A stretch of DNA of 64,000 nt from Wenzhouxiangella marina. GTDB taxonomy: Bacteria; Pseudomonadota; Gammaproteobacteria; Xanthomonadales; Wenzhouxiangellaceae. Made by a program: the position numbers and the translations under genes. Below, piece by piece: positions 17,916 through 26,861 of the stretch. The first letter of the stretch is position 1, and the number at the start of each line of letters is the position of its first letter. Where the stretch lies: NCBI RefSeq assembly GCF_001187785.1, contig NZ_CP012154.1, positions 3,342,501-3,406,500 of the forward strand, given 5' to 3'. The notes under the pieces are model-generated. The model searched no databases. It was given only the letters and a program-made list of their open reading frames with translations, and was not told the DNA's origin.

Positions 17916-20900
17916 ATGAGCGAGTCCCGCATCGACTGGCACACGGGCGTGCCGCTGGCCCAGGGTGGCAACGGCGAGGTGGTGCGCGCCTACTCGCCGG
18001 ATCTCGGTCGGGACATCGCGATCAAGTACCTGCGTCAGGAAGACCCGGCCGCCATCGAACGCATGCTGAGGGAAGCGCGCACTCAGCGCGCCCTGTCCCA
18101 TCCGCACATCCTGCCGATCCATGCGACCGGCGTGCACCTCGACCGCCACTACATCGCCATGGAGTTGGTCGATGGCGCACCCCTGGATCGCTACCTGGCC
18201 GACCGCTCGACGGAACTGAAGCTGGCGGTTTTCGATCAGGTGCTGGATGCGATGGCCCATGCCCATGCCCAGGGCGTCGTTCACCGCGACCTCAAGCCCG
18301 GCAATCTGATGGTAGAGGAAGGCGACGGCCGACCGCAGGCCTGGGTGATGGATTTCGGCCTGGCGCGCCGGCCCGACGACGCCACCCTGACGATGGCCGG
18401 GGACGCCCTGGGCACCCCCGGCTACATGGCGCCGGAGCAGGCCCGCGGTGCCGAAGGCGCCGACCCGCGCGCGGATGTCTACGCCCTGGGCGTGGTGCTC
18501 TACGAAGTGCTGACGGGCGCCCTGCCCTACACCGCCGATACCCCGATGGCACTGGTCATGCAGGCCGCTGCCGGCCAGACCGTGCCGGTTTCGGAAATTC
18601 GCCGACGGCTGCCCGAAGGCCTGGCCCGAATCGTCGTGCGCTGCCTCGAAACCGAGCCGGCGCGCCGCTACGCAGACGCCGGCGAACTGAGGGCGGACCT
18701 CGCGGCCTTCAGCGCCGGCCAGGTCATCGCCGCACCCGTGCTGGGCAGGCGCTACCGCTTCGCGCGCTGGATGCGCAGCAATCCCTGGCGAGCCCGTTCG
18801 AGCCTCGCCCTGGGGGCCGTAGTGCTGATCGGTGCAGCATCGCTGGTGGTGATGGCAGAGCAGAATCGCCGCGCACTGAGCACAGCCAGCGAGCTGATCG
18901 CCGAGGCCGAGCGAGCCCGCGGGGACTGGCATATCGAGCAGCTACTGCCCCTGCACGATCAACGCGCGGCCCTTGCAGAGGCTCGCGAGACCGTCGACCG
19001 TCTCGCCGCCACCCGCGACCAGCTGAGCGAGGCGGCGAGCGCCCGCATCGATGCGGCCCTGGCCGATCTCCTCGACGCCATCGGTGAACCGGCCCGCGCC
19101 TTCGAACACGCCGAGCGCGCCTGGCGCGGCGGCGTGCGCACCACCAGCGTGGCCAATCGGGCCGCGCGAGCCCGACTGCAGCAGTTCGGCGCCCGCCGCC
19201 TCGAGCTCGGTCTGACCGCCGATGCCGCCTCGCTCGCCGAACTCCAAGCGCTGGAACGCGACGCCCTGGCGAGTGATCTCGAACCCTACCGCAGCCTGCT
19301 CGGCGCGGACCTCCGACAACGCATCGAACGAGCCCTGGACGCCGAAGGCGCGCCTACGCCCAACGTGGAATCGCAGGCCGAAACGCCGCTGCTGAGCCCC
19401 GATGACTGGCAGAACGCCTTGCTCGATCTGCAGGCCGAGACGGTTCGTCGCATTGACCAGCTCAACGTCGCCCCCGATGAGGCCCTGGCCGCGCTGGAAG
19501 ACGTGGACGTCAGACTCGAGGATCTTCGACGAACTGCTCGATCCTACCTGCCGGTCTATCAGCTCGGCTGCACGATCGCGGCCGCGCGCCAGTCCCTGCA
19601 GACCATGCAGACCGAAGACGCCGCCATCGACACCTCGAGACAGGCCTGCGATCAGGGCCTGCAGCTGATTGCCGATGACTCGGAGCTGCTGGCGACCTCC
19701 TCGATGCAACTCTGGCTCCGCGCCAAGGACCTGCTGCGCGATCGCCAGCCCCTGACCGAACCGCTGAACGACGCCATCGCTCAGGCCCGTCGGGCGCTCG
19801 AGCTCGACCCGGACAATGAACTCGCCCAGCTGTCCCTGGGTTCGGCGCTTCAGGTGCTGGGCCGCAAGCAGCTGGCCGAGGGCGAGGACCCCGAAGCGGC
19901 GCTCGAAGCCTCGCTGCGCTGGCTGGAACGAGTTCATCAGGCCCGCCCCAATGACGTCAACGTCATGAACAATCTGGCCGTGACCTGGAGCACCATCGCA
20001 TCGGCAGGCCTCGGTGAAGGAGGCTCCCGCGCCGCGCTCGAAGCCGAACGCCAGAGCGTGAACTGGCTGCGGGCGGCCAGCGCCGTGACCCCGGGAGACC
20101 GGCGACTGATGCACAACATGCTGGCCAGCCGGGGCAATGTGGCCTACCAGGACGCCTTGCTCGGCCGCGATCCGACCGAGGAACTGACCGTGATCATCCG
20201 CGGCCTGGAGGAACTGGTCGAGCAGCATCCCGACTACATTTCGCCCCTGAACACCCTCGGCCTGAACTGGTGGACCCTGGGCCTGTGGCAGGCCCTGATC
20301 GGCCAGGACCCGGCGCCCGCCATGGGCGAGGCCAGGTCGGCGCTGGAACGCGCCATGGAACTTCGACCGGACTGGGACAGCCCGCGCATCAACCACGCTG
20401 GCGTCGCTCGTCAGTGGTTCGCCTTGAGCGACACGCCGCCGAGCCCGGCGCTGACCGCCCTGGCGGACCAGGCGCTGGCCAGTTACCGAGGCCTGGAGGA
20501 CAGTGGCCTGGTGGACGATGACGAAGGACCCAGCGAATTGGGTTGCCTGATCAGCGAAGTGCTGGTCGCTCGCGCGCGCTGGAGCCCACCAGCACAGGCA
20601 CAAGCGCTTCTGCTGGAAGCCGAAGCGCTGAGCCGCCTGGACCGCAACATCGACTGGATGCACGGCGATTGCCAGGTCGCCCGGGCGCGCCTGGGCCCGC
20701 TCTGGATCAGCCACCGCCTCGACGCGGACACCCTCGCCGAGCTGTGGAACGAAACCCGCTCCGCCAGCGAGGACAGTGACCACCCCCTGTTGCTGATCGC
20801 CGCCCAGCGATTCGCCAGAACGGGCGGCCACGAAGCGTCAGCCAGCGAACTGACGGCACGCATCCCCGAGGCGTTCCGTCATCGGATCCTGGCAGCGGAC

Positions 20901-20921
20901 CGTGCGATCGCGAGCCCCTGA
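17916..20921 (+). CDS. Ser/Thr protein kinase with long TPR-like tail
   Basis: 1001 residues. Kinase domain near 12-270: Q-G-G-N-G-E-V-V glycine loop, A-I-K, V-H-R-D-L-K-P-G-N near 122, D-F-G-L-A-R, G-T-P-G-Y-M-A-P-E-Q. A membrane segment lies near 297-315 (L-A-L-G-A-V-V-L-I-G-A-A-S-L-V-V). About 680 residues of helical repeats follow, with T-P-R-like units such as A-L-E-L-D-P-D-N-E-L-A-Q-L-S-L-G. Architecture resembles the other kinase-TPR protein in the window but the tail is longer. It begins 4 bases after the FHA-AAA+ activator, so the two form an operon and probably a phosphorylation pair. Confidence 0.9.
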   Translation: MSESRIDWHTGVPLAQGGNGEVVRAYSPDLGRDIAIKYLRQEDPAAIERMLREARTQRALSHPHILPIHATGVHLDRHYIAMELVDGAPLDRYLADRSTELKLAVFDQVLDAMAHAHAQGVVHRDLKPGNLMVEEGDGRPQAWVMDFGLARRPDDATLTMAGDALGTPGYMAPEQARGAEGADPRADVYALGVVLYEVLTGALPYTADTPMALVMQAAAGQTVPVSEIRRRLPEGLARIVVRCLETEPARRYADAGELRADLAAFSAGQVIAAPVLGRRYRFARWMRSNPWRARSSLALGAVVLIGAASLVVMAEQNRRALSTASELIAEAERARGDWHIEQLLPLHDQRAALAEARETVDRLAATRDQLSEAASARIDAALADLLDAIGEPARAFEHAERAWRGGVRTTSVANRAARARLQQFGARRLELGLTADAASLAELQALERDALASDLEPYRSLLGADLRQRIERALDAEGAPTPNVESQAETPLLSPDDWQNALLDLQAETVRRIDQLNVAPDEALAALEDVDVRLEDLRRTARSYLPVYQLGCTIAAARQSLQTMQTEDAAIDTSRQACDQGLQLIADDSELLATSSMQLWLRAKDLLRDRQPLTEPLNDAIAQARRALELDPDNELAQLSLGSALQVLGRKQLAEGEDPEAALEASLRWLERVHQARPNDVNVMNNLAVTWSTIASAGLGEGGSRAALEAERQSVNWLRAASAVTPGDRRLMHNMLASRGNVAYQDALLGRDPTEELTVIIRGLEELVEQHPDYISPLNTLGLNWWTLGLWQALIGQDPAPAMGEARSALERAMELRPDWDSPRINHAGVARQWFALSDTPPSPALTALADQALASYRGLEDSGLVDDDEGPSELGCLISEVLVARARWSPPAQAQALLLEAEALSRLDRNIDWMHGDCQVARARLGPLWISHRLDADTLAELWNETRSASEDSDHPLLLIAAQRFARTGGHEASASELTARIPEAFRHRILAADRAIASP

Positions 20922-21083
20922 AGCCGCGGCCCACGCGACAGCGTCGATTCCCTGATTCGATAAACGCATTCTCTCAAGCGAGAAGCGGGCCCGTGGAATT
21001 CACGATTCGACGGACCCGAAGACTAAGCCCAAACCACTGAAAAGATGGAAGAAACCAGCCTCTTCGAGATTGCCGTCGGACGC

Positions 21084-21099
21084 TGGCCTGGTTCTTGCT
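21084..21099 (+). promoter_or_regulatory. Candidate sigma-54 promoter upstream of the exported beta-helix gene
   Basis: TGGCCTG-GTTC-TTGCT matches 10 of 12 consensus positions of TGGCACG-N4-TTGCW with correct GG/GC spacing. The predicted start is near 21110, 26 bases before the ATG at 21136. Confidence 0.5.
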
Positions 21100-21135
21100 T
21101 AGAGCTATCCCAAACCACTTTCGGGTCGCTCTGCC

Positions 21136-23388
21136 ATGATTTCTCCTCGCCAAGAACGGGCTTTGGCCCCTCACTCTGCCCAGACACTTTCCTGCCTTTC
21201 TCTCGCGCTGCTCCTATGCCTGATCGGTAGCCCGGCCCTGGCCGCCACCATCTGGGTCAACACCAACAGCGACAGCATCGCCAACGACGCACGCTGCTCC
21301 CTGCGAGAGGCCCTGTCGGCCAGCGCCAGCAACGCCGCCGTCGGCGGCTGCAGTGCGGGAAGCAGCGGCACCGCCGACCTGATCCGCTTCGACTGGGATG
21401 ACTTCGAAGGCGGCACTGTCCTCGGCGCCATCATCAATCTGAGCCAGGGTCCGCTGATCGTCAGCGACGCCGATCTGGTCATCGACAATTCCGGCGGACG
21501 CCGCCTGACCGTTTCGGCCCAGAACCTGCACCGCGTGATGGAAGTGGCCCAACCCGCCGCTGCGAGCCTGACCCTGATCAATCTGGGCCTCCGGGATGGC
21601 CTGGCCGAAGCACCCGACCCCCACGGCGGCGCCCTGCTCCTGGTCAGCGGCACCCGGACCCTGACCCTTCAGAACATGACGATCCGCAGCAGCCAGGCCC
21701 TGGCCGGCGCCGGCGGGGCTCTCGCCTTCGGCGCTGACCTCGAGGTCCTGAACATCAGCGAATCCCGTTTCACCAGCAATTCCGCCGGCCGCTCCGGCGT
21801 GCTGGGCTCCGTCGACGCCATCCATGGCAGCGACCTGAGCATCGCCATCAGCGACAGCGGCTTCTTTGCCAATACCGCCCTGAGCAGCGGCGGCGTGCTG
21901 AGCCTGGGCCTGAGCCCGACCAGCAGCGCCGAAGTCATCCGCGTCGACATCGTCGACAGCCAGTTCGGAGGCAACAGCGCCGAGGCTAGCGGTGGCGCCC
22001 TCCATTTCGAGCCCGGCGCCATCGACGCCAGCCTGATCGTTCTCGACAGCCTGTTCGAAGACAATCTGGTCAATGACGGCGCAGGCGGCGCCATCAATGT
22101 CAGCGGCGGCGCCGTCGGTTCGGGCCTGGCCGTGGTCGACGTGCAGCGCTCCAGCTTCATCGGCAACCGCGCCTTCATCGGCGCCGCGGTCCGCAGTGCG
22201 CTGACGCCGACGAGGCTGATCAACAACCTGTTCCTCGACAACCTGAGCGGATCCTCGGCGGCCGTCAACGTCTCGCCGATCGTCCCCTTCCTGTCGACCC
22301 TGCCATCGACCCTCGTCGGCAACACCTGGGCCGGCAACCTGGCGAGCCAGGACGAGGGCCAGCCGGCGGGCCTGGCGACCGACCTGTCCTATGCAAGCGA
22401 CTGGAGCACGGGCCAGCATCGCCTGGTCGGCAATCTCTTCATCCCGGTGGCCAACGCTCCTGCCTGCAATTTCGGCCAGAGCGATACCAGCCAGACCAGC
22501 CTGGCCTCGATCAACCACAACCTCACCGTGTCCGACGGCGGCCAGGTGGTCAGCGCCTGCGAGCTGGTCCTGTCCGACGGTCAGGGCATGGCTTTCGAGG
22601 ACCCCATCGCCGTCCATGCCCTGCGCGAGGCAACGGGTGATCTCCTCAAGCCCTGGCGCATCCGCTTCGGGGCCGGCAGCACTGCCGTCGACGCCTGGCC
22701 GCGCAGCGACTGCCGGGATGAAACGGCCTTTCCGGTGGTGCTGGATCTGGACCGGAACCGCTTCGTCCCCGACGCCGGTGGCGACCCGATCGACGGCAAT
22801 CCCGCGCTGACGGCCGCCTGCGACATCGGCGCCTTCGAGAACCGCGAGGGCCGCACCCTGGACATCAGCGTCTCCGGCAGTGGGCGGGTGTTTTCCGACC
22901 CGGTCCCGGCCATCGACTGCACCGGCAGCTGCTCGAGCTTCGCCCAGCAGTTCGACACGGTGGACCTGCGCTGGCTGAACGAGCCGGGCTCGGTGTTCGC
23001 CCAGTGGGATGGCGACTGCAGCGGCAGCGCCGAGTGCGAGGTCGACCTCGACCAGAACAGAGTCGTACTGGCGACCTTCACGACCACCGCCACCCATCCG
23101 ATCGATATCCAACTGGCCGGCACCGGCGAAGGCCGGGTGGTCAGCGTCAATTCGACCTACGGCATGGACTGCCCCGACTACAACTGCACCGGTCACTTCG
23201 AAGCCGGCAGCGTCGTCGTGCTGGAAGCGATTCCGGCCGAGGGATCGAGCTTCGTCGCCTGGGAAGGCGACTGCCAGTTCGGCTGCGACGATCCGGTGAT
23301 CGGCCTCACCCTCAACGGCCCACGCCAGTACATCGCCCGCTTCGATTTCGACGACGCCATCTTCGGCGACCGCTTCGAGAGCCCCTAG
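21136..23388 (+). CDS. Exported CSLREA-type beta-helix protein with InlB-B-like repeats
   Basis: 750 residues. Signal peptide ending A-L-A-A, C-S-L-R-E-A-L near 55, then a long beta-helix with N-N / G-G-A-L units (S-R-F-T-S-N-S-A-G-R, S-Q-F-G-G-N-S-A-E-A-S-G-G-A-L, S-L-F-E-D-N). D-I-G-A-F-E-N ends the helix; two InlB-B-like repeats with C-x-x-x-C and F-x-x-W-x-G-D-C follow. The tail is D-D-A-I-F-G-D-R-F-E-S-P, shared in pattern with the protein at 13420-15153. It lies just downstream of the activator-kinase operon behind its own sigma-54-like promoter. Probably secreted or surface attached; function unknown. Confidence 0.82.
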   Translation: MISPRQERALAPHSAQTLSCLSLALLLCLIGSPALAATIWVNTNSDSIANDARCSLREALSASASNAAVGGCSAGSSGTADLIRFDWDDFEGGTVLGAIINLSQGPLIVSDADLVIDNSGGRRLTVSAQNLHRVMEVAQPAAASLTLINLGLRDGLAEAPDPHGGALLLVSGTRTLTLQNMTIRSSQALAGAGGALAFGADLEVLNISESRFTSNSAGRSGVLGSVDAIHGSDLSIAISDSGFFANTALSSGGVLSLGLSPTSSAEVIRVDIVDSQFGGNSAEASGGALHFEPGAIDASLIVLDSLFEDNLVNDGAGGAINVSGGAVGSGLAVVDVQRSSFIGNRAFIGAAVRSALTPTRLINNLFLDNLSGSSAAVNVSPIVPFLSTLPSTLVGNTWAGNLASQDEGQPAGLATDLSYASDWSTGQHRLVGNLFIPVANAPACNFGQSDTSQTSLASINHNLTVSDGGQVVSACELVLSDGQGMAFEDPIAVHALREATGDLLKPWRIRFGAGSTAVDAWPRSDCRDETAFPVVLDLDRNRFVPDAGGDPIDGNPALTAACDIGAFENREGRTLDISVSGSGRVFSDPVPAIDCTGSCSSFAQQFDTVDLRWLNEPGSVFAQWDGDCSGSAECEVDLDQNRVVLATFTTTATHPIDIQLAGTGEGRVVSVNSTYGMDCPDYNCTGHFEAGSVVVLEAIPAEGSSFVAWEGDCQFGCDDPVIGLTLNGPRQYIARFDFDDAIFGDRFESP

Positions 23389-23425
23389 GACCCACTGAAC
23401 CCCCTCGAGACCCAAGGAGATCACC

Positions 23426-24409
23426 ATGTCCCTTCGCACCCTCGCCTGCCTGACCCTGCTCGGCCTGCTGATTCGCCCCGTGTCCGCCGACGAGCTCCGC
23501 AGCCCGCACGGCGTGGCCATCGACCCGGCCGCGCCCCACCCCTCGCTGCTCTTCTCGGACCTGCTCAAATCCATGTCCGATCAGGTGGTCTGGGAGCAGG
23601 GCAAGCTGCGCTTCTTCGAGCGCGTCCGCTTCGCCTTCCTGCCCGACTTCAATGACCCGCAGCACATCGCGGCCTACAACCCGAATACAGGCGCCTTCCT
23701 GACCAGCCAGATCACGGACGCGACCGGGAATGTGGTCCAGACCGTGCAATGGGAGGCCCGGCGCGAAGCCTTTCCGATCTGGGTCGGCCAGGCCGTCAAC
23801 AATTCCGACCCCGCCCCGCTCGCGCCGGGCGCCTACACCGCCACCTGGACCCTCGATGGCCAGGCCTTCTGGGCAATGGATTTCGAGCTCGTCGCCTCCG
23901 GCGGGGCCAGCCCCTACGAGCAAGGCCATTACCTGCTCGAAGGGCCATGGTCCGAGTGGGCATATGTCTACGTCCCCAACGGGAACCTGAGTCAAGCCCC
24001 GACCTTCAACCTGTTCCTGCGCGATGCCGAGGCCCGGCCCTGGCAATGGACGGATCAGGTGGTCGTCATCGAGGTCTATCGAAATGGAGAACTTGTCGCC
24101 CAGCACGGCCACAACGCCGGCGCCTCGCGCCCGGCCAGCATCGTCCAGGCGAAGCCCTGGTGGGTGGCCCATGAATTCAGTCTGCGATCAGCCACCGACG
24201 ATGGCTTTGTGCCGGCCAGCGCCCTGACCGAGGCCGGGGCCTATGAAGTCCGCGTCGGCATCAACGGTGAGCCTTGGGGCGTCTTCCGCTACGCTGCCGA
24301 CGGCAGCCTGCCACGGCCCGATCGCCAGAGGCGCGGCAGCGACGATCCGATGCACTTCCTCGAAGGCCTGACGGACCGCTTCTACCTGCAGCGCGTTCAG
24401 GCCGACTGA
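23426..24409 (+). CDS. Exported protein of unknown family
   Basis: 327 residues with a clear signal peptide (M-S-L-R-T-L-A-C-L-T-L-L-G-L-L) and an AAGGAG site 6 bases upstream of the ATG. The mature part is rich in Trp and Tyr with beta-type spacing (Y-T-A-T-W-T-L-D-G-Q-A-F-W-A-M-D-F-E-L; Y-E-V-R-V-G-I-N-G-E-P-W-G-V-F-R-Y). I do not recognise a family. It begins 37 bases after the beta-helix gene and is very likely on the same transcript, so it may be a partner of that surface protein. Confidence 0.75.
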   Translation: MSLRTLACLTLLGLLIRPVSADELRSPHGVAIDPAAPHPSLLFSDLLKSMSDQVVWEQGKLRFFERVRFAFLPDFNDPQHIAAYNPNTGAFLTSQITDATGNVVQTVQWEARREAFPIWVGQAVNNSDPAPLAPGAYTATWTLDGQAFWAMDFELVASGGASPYEQGHYLLEGPWSEWAYVYVPNGNLSQAPTFNLFLRDAEARPWQWTDQVVVIEVYRNGELVAQHGHNAGASRPASIVQAKPWWVAHEFSLRSATDDGFVPASALTEAGAYEVRVGINGEPWGVFRYAADGSLPRPDRQRRGSDDPMHFLEGLTDRFYLQRVQAD

Positions 24410-24433
24410 GTCGGAGCAAGCCGCCTGCAAGGC

Positions 24434-25075
24434 TCATCGCCGGCTCACCCGATCCAGGTTGCGCGCGTACTCGTTGAGCGTGTCGAAGCAGCCGGGATGG
24501 CGGCTGTCGCAGGCATAGAAGATGAAGGCCAGGTCGTCGTACTCCGGGCGATCGTAGTAGATCGTCGAGCGATCATTGGCGGGGATCGAGCCGGCGCTGG
24601 TCCCGGTTTCACAACCCGTGGTCGTATTGCCGAAGCACCAGCGCACGGACACCTCGTGGGCACAGTGGTTGTCCATGAAGGAAGTGCCACCCCAGGCTTC
24701 ATCGCGAGCGACGGTGACGCAGTGTCCGAGCCGTGGCGCGATGGCGGAGGCAGCTGGGGCGCGTTCGCGCGATGGCGCCGACCGCTGTGCTGCCCTCGGC
24801 GGCGGGCTCGATGCTGCCGCGTGGCGGTCCCTGGCGGCGGCCATCGCATCCATCACGCAGCGCGATGCGGCATCGTAATCACGACCGTGGCGGCGGGCGC
24901 AGCGTTCGCTCAGCGCCTGCATCTGTGCGGGCGTCATGCCGGTCATGCCCTGCAGCTCGTTCAAGGGGTCCTGCGCCGCGGCCTGCGGAGAGAAGGCGAC
25001 CGGCACCCCGATCAGCATCGACAGCATGGCGACAAGCACCCGCTGGCCGACCCGGGCCCCACGGCTCCAAACCAT
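24434..25075 (-). CDS. Exported Cys-rich protein of unknown function
   Basis: 213 residues. Signal peptide ending near A-A-A-Q-D, a helical Ala/Arg region with C-x10-12-C spacing, then a C-terminal beta domain with six cysteines (G-H-C-V-T-V, N-H-C-A-H-E-V-S-V-R-W-C-F-G-N). That C-terminal motif is seen in many small exported proteins without known role. The ATG at 25073-25075 overlaps the TGA of the upstream gene by one base (TGATG), which decides the start over the TTG at 25096. Second gene of a two-gene unit. Confidence 0.7.
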   Translation of the reverse strand: MVWSRGARVGQRVLVAMLSMLIGVPVAFSPQAAAQDPLNELQGMTGMTPAQMQALSERCARRHGRDYDAASRCVMDAMAAARDRHAAASSPPPRAAQRSAPSRERAPAASAIAPRLGHCVTVARDEAWGGTSFMDNHCAHEVSVRWCFGNTTTGCETGTSAGSIPANDRSTIYYDRPEYDDLAFIFYACDSRHPGCFDTLNEYARNLDRVSRR

Positions 25076-25482
25076 CAGCGACGACCGGCGTGACAACGCG
25101 CCACCTCCAGCCAGGCCTGACCGATCGAGCGCGCGTCCATCGCCATGGCCAGCGCCCGCTGGTGCTGCCCACCCACCGAGCTGCCGCCGTCCAGCGAAGG
25201 CCGGACGGCCACGCCCAGCTGCTGCAGCGCCTGCGTGGATTGATCGATCGCCGCATCGGCCTGCTGGATACTGGTGCGCAGCATGCTGATCAGCATCGCG
25301 TGATCCCCACCAGCGCGAGCCAGCATCTGCTGATGGTTCATGCTCCGCGCCTGGGATTGCATCTCGGGGAAGTGGAGACGGGAGGCCGTCTCGGAAATGT
25401 CATTCGGACAGGCGGCGACGGCCGCGGGCCCGATCACCACGCCTGCGATCAGCACGATGGCGGCTGCCATTCGATCCATCAT
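25075..25482 (-). CDS. Small exported protein of unknown function
   Basis: 135 residues. Signal peptide M-M-D-R-M-A-A-A-I-V-L-I-A-G-V-V, then a helical mature domain with two cysteines. The AAGGAG site 6 bases before the ATG at 25480-25482 sets the start; the longer frame up to 25608 has no ribosome site and no signal sequence at its end. It is translationally coupled to the Cys-rich protein downstream. A LuxR-type regulator gene lies 144 bases upstream on the same strand. Confidence 0.7.
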   Translation of the reverse strand: MMDRMAAAIVLIAGVVIGPAAVAACPNDISETASRLHFPEMQSQARSMNHQQMLARAGGDHAMLISMLRTSIQQADAAIDQSTQALQQLGVAVRPSLDGGSSVGGQHQRALAMAMDARSIGQAWLEVARCHAGRR

Positions 25483-25547
25483 CTCGTTCTCCTTGGGTTC
25501 AGTCAGGTCCTGGCCCTGACGATAGAATCCGAAGTCAGGGGGACGCA

Positions 25548-25563
25548 TCCCCCGATCGGGGGA
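25548..25563. promoter_or_regulatory. Perfect 16-bp palindrome between luxR-type gene and its downstream pair
   Basis: TCCCCCGATCGGGGGA lies 66 bases upstream of the small exported-protein gene. A GGGGGA at 25538-25543 can also pair with its left half. Possible operator of the LuxR-type regulator, or part of a terminator for that gene; there is no T tract. Confidence 0.4.
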
Positions 25564-25626
25564 GTCAGGATCCACAAGGCCGCCCGCACGATCGTCGGGC
25601 GCTGGCATGGAGAAAGAGTTCCGGGT

Positions 25627-26724
25627 TCAGGCGCGCGTCGCGACGACCAACGTGTCCCGAATGATGGCGATCAGCTCCGCCTGGCCGGCCACGCCCATCT
25701 TCTGGAAGCAGCGCTTGAGGTGAGAACGGGCCGTCTCGTGGCGCATGCCCAGCCGGCCAGCGGCCTCCGGCAGTGTGAAGCATCGGGCCAGTTCGATCGC
25801 GAGTTCGGCCTCGCGCGGCGTGAAGTCGAACAGTTCGCGCAGCCTGGCGGCACACCCGTCGACCTCGGGTCGCAGGGGCTTCAGAATCACCAGAAAGCTC
25901 GGCCGTCGCCGGTCGGCCAGCGGCAAGCCGGAGGGCACCGCCTCGATGCGAATCATCAAGGCCGCCGAGCCCTCCGGATCACGAAGGATTCGCTCCGCGG
26001 GCGCTTCGGAGGGGGTGAAGGATTGCAGCCACCGTCGGGCGAGCGGATCCACTAGTTCGAAACGCTGACGGGGCCCACGACGAACGAAGCCTTCCTCCTC
26101 CAGAAACATCTCCGCTTGCTCGTTTGCTTCGACGATGCGGCCGTCAGCATCGAGTCGCAGCATGCCGTCGATGCTGCGATCCATCAGCGCGCGAAGTTCA
26201 CTGATTCGCTGGCCGATTTCGCAAGCCCGGCCGAACATCTGGACCATGGCCTGGAGATGCGGCTGGAGGCCCTTGAAGCGCTTCAGTTCATCGTCCTGGA
26301 ACTGACCGATACGCTGCGACCGGCTCAGGCTCAGCATCGCGAAGCTGCCGTCCGCGCGGGCATCGCAGAGCACGCCCATGCTGTGATCGAGGTCCAGGGG
26401 CTTGAGCAAGTAGCGGTGATAGTCGGTCCGCTGCATCTCCTTCAACGGCGTGTGGTGGCCGTCATGGGTGATGCCATCGCGCATCAGTTCGGGCAGGCCA
26501 CGCTCGAGCCAGAGGTTGTCGAAGTGGGGATAGTCCGAAGCCACGGCCTCGAGGTCGACGCCGCAGGTGAAGCCGAGCTGCTTCTGGCCGGGTCGTTCGA
26601 TGTGGAGCGCGCACACGGGCGCATCGAATCGTTCAGCCAGCTGCTGGAATTGATGGAAGAAAGCCTCCGGATCGAAGACCGAGGCATAGGTTTCGCTGAT
26701 CCAACCGTCGAGATCCCGGCGCAT
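25627..26724 (-). CDS. LuxR-family transcription regulator
   Basis: 365 residues. The N-terminal two thirds has PAS-like features (D-G-M-L-R-L-D-A-D-G-R-I-V-E-A-N-E-Q-A-E-M near 200), and the C-terminus (about 295-360) is a LuxR helix-turn-helix: F-T-P-R-E-A-E-L-A-I-E-L-A, A-A-G-R-L-G-M-R-H-E-T-A-R-S-H-L-K-R-C-F. No phosphate-acceptor domain. The ATG at 26722-26724 with GGGGAC upstream is preferred over the longer frame. It probably controls the exported-protein pair that follows. Confidence 0.85.
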   Translation of the reverse strand: MRRDLDGWISETYASVFDPEAFFHQFQQLAERFDAPVCALHIERPGQKQLGFTCGVDLEAVASDYPHFDNLWLERGLPELMRDGITHDGHHTPLKEMQRTDYHRYLLKPLDLDHSMGVLCDARADGSFAMLSLSRSQRIGQFQDDELKRFKGLQPHLQAMVQMFGRACEIGQRISELRALMDRSIDGMLRLDADGRIVEANEQAEMFLEEEGFVRRGPRQRFELVDPLARRWLQSFTPSEAPAERILRDPEGSAALMIRIEAVPSGLPLADRRRPSFLVILKPLRPEVDGCAARLRELFDFTPREAELAIELARCFTLPEAAGRLGMRHETARSHLKRCFQKMGVAGQAELIAIIRDTLVVATRA

Positions 26725-26829
26725 GACGATGTCCCCTGACCTGGCCGCACGATCGCCCCGAGGCTCAGCGTGCGGCACCTACCGCGTGCCTGGCCCGATC
26801 TTAACCAGCGTCGAGGGGTGCTGTCGAAT

Positions 26830-26853
26830 GCCGCTGCGCCGTTACGCAGCGGC
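26830..26853 (-). terminator. Stem-loop after prfC
   Basis: GCCGCTGCG, six-base loop, CGCAGCGGC: a 9-bp perfect stem 9 bases past the prfC stop. No T tract follows on the minus strand, so it may be a weak or Rho-assisted terminator. Confidence 0.4.
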
Positions 26854-26861
26854 GAAGGAAC

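Noticed and set aside
21214-23574. 786-codon minus-strand frame
   Set aside because: Antisense to the beta-helix gene, which has a signal peptide and repeat structure.
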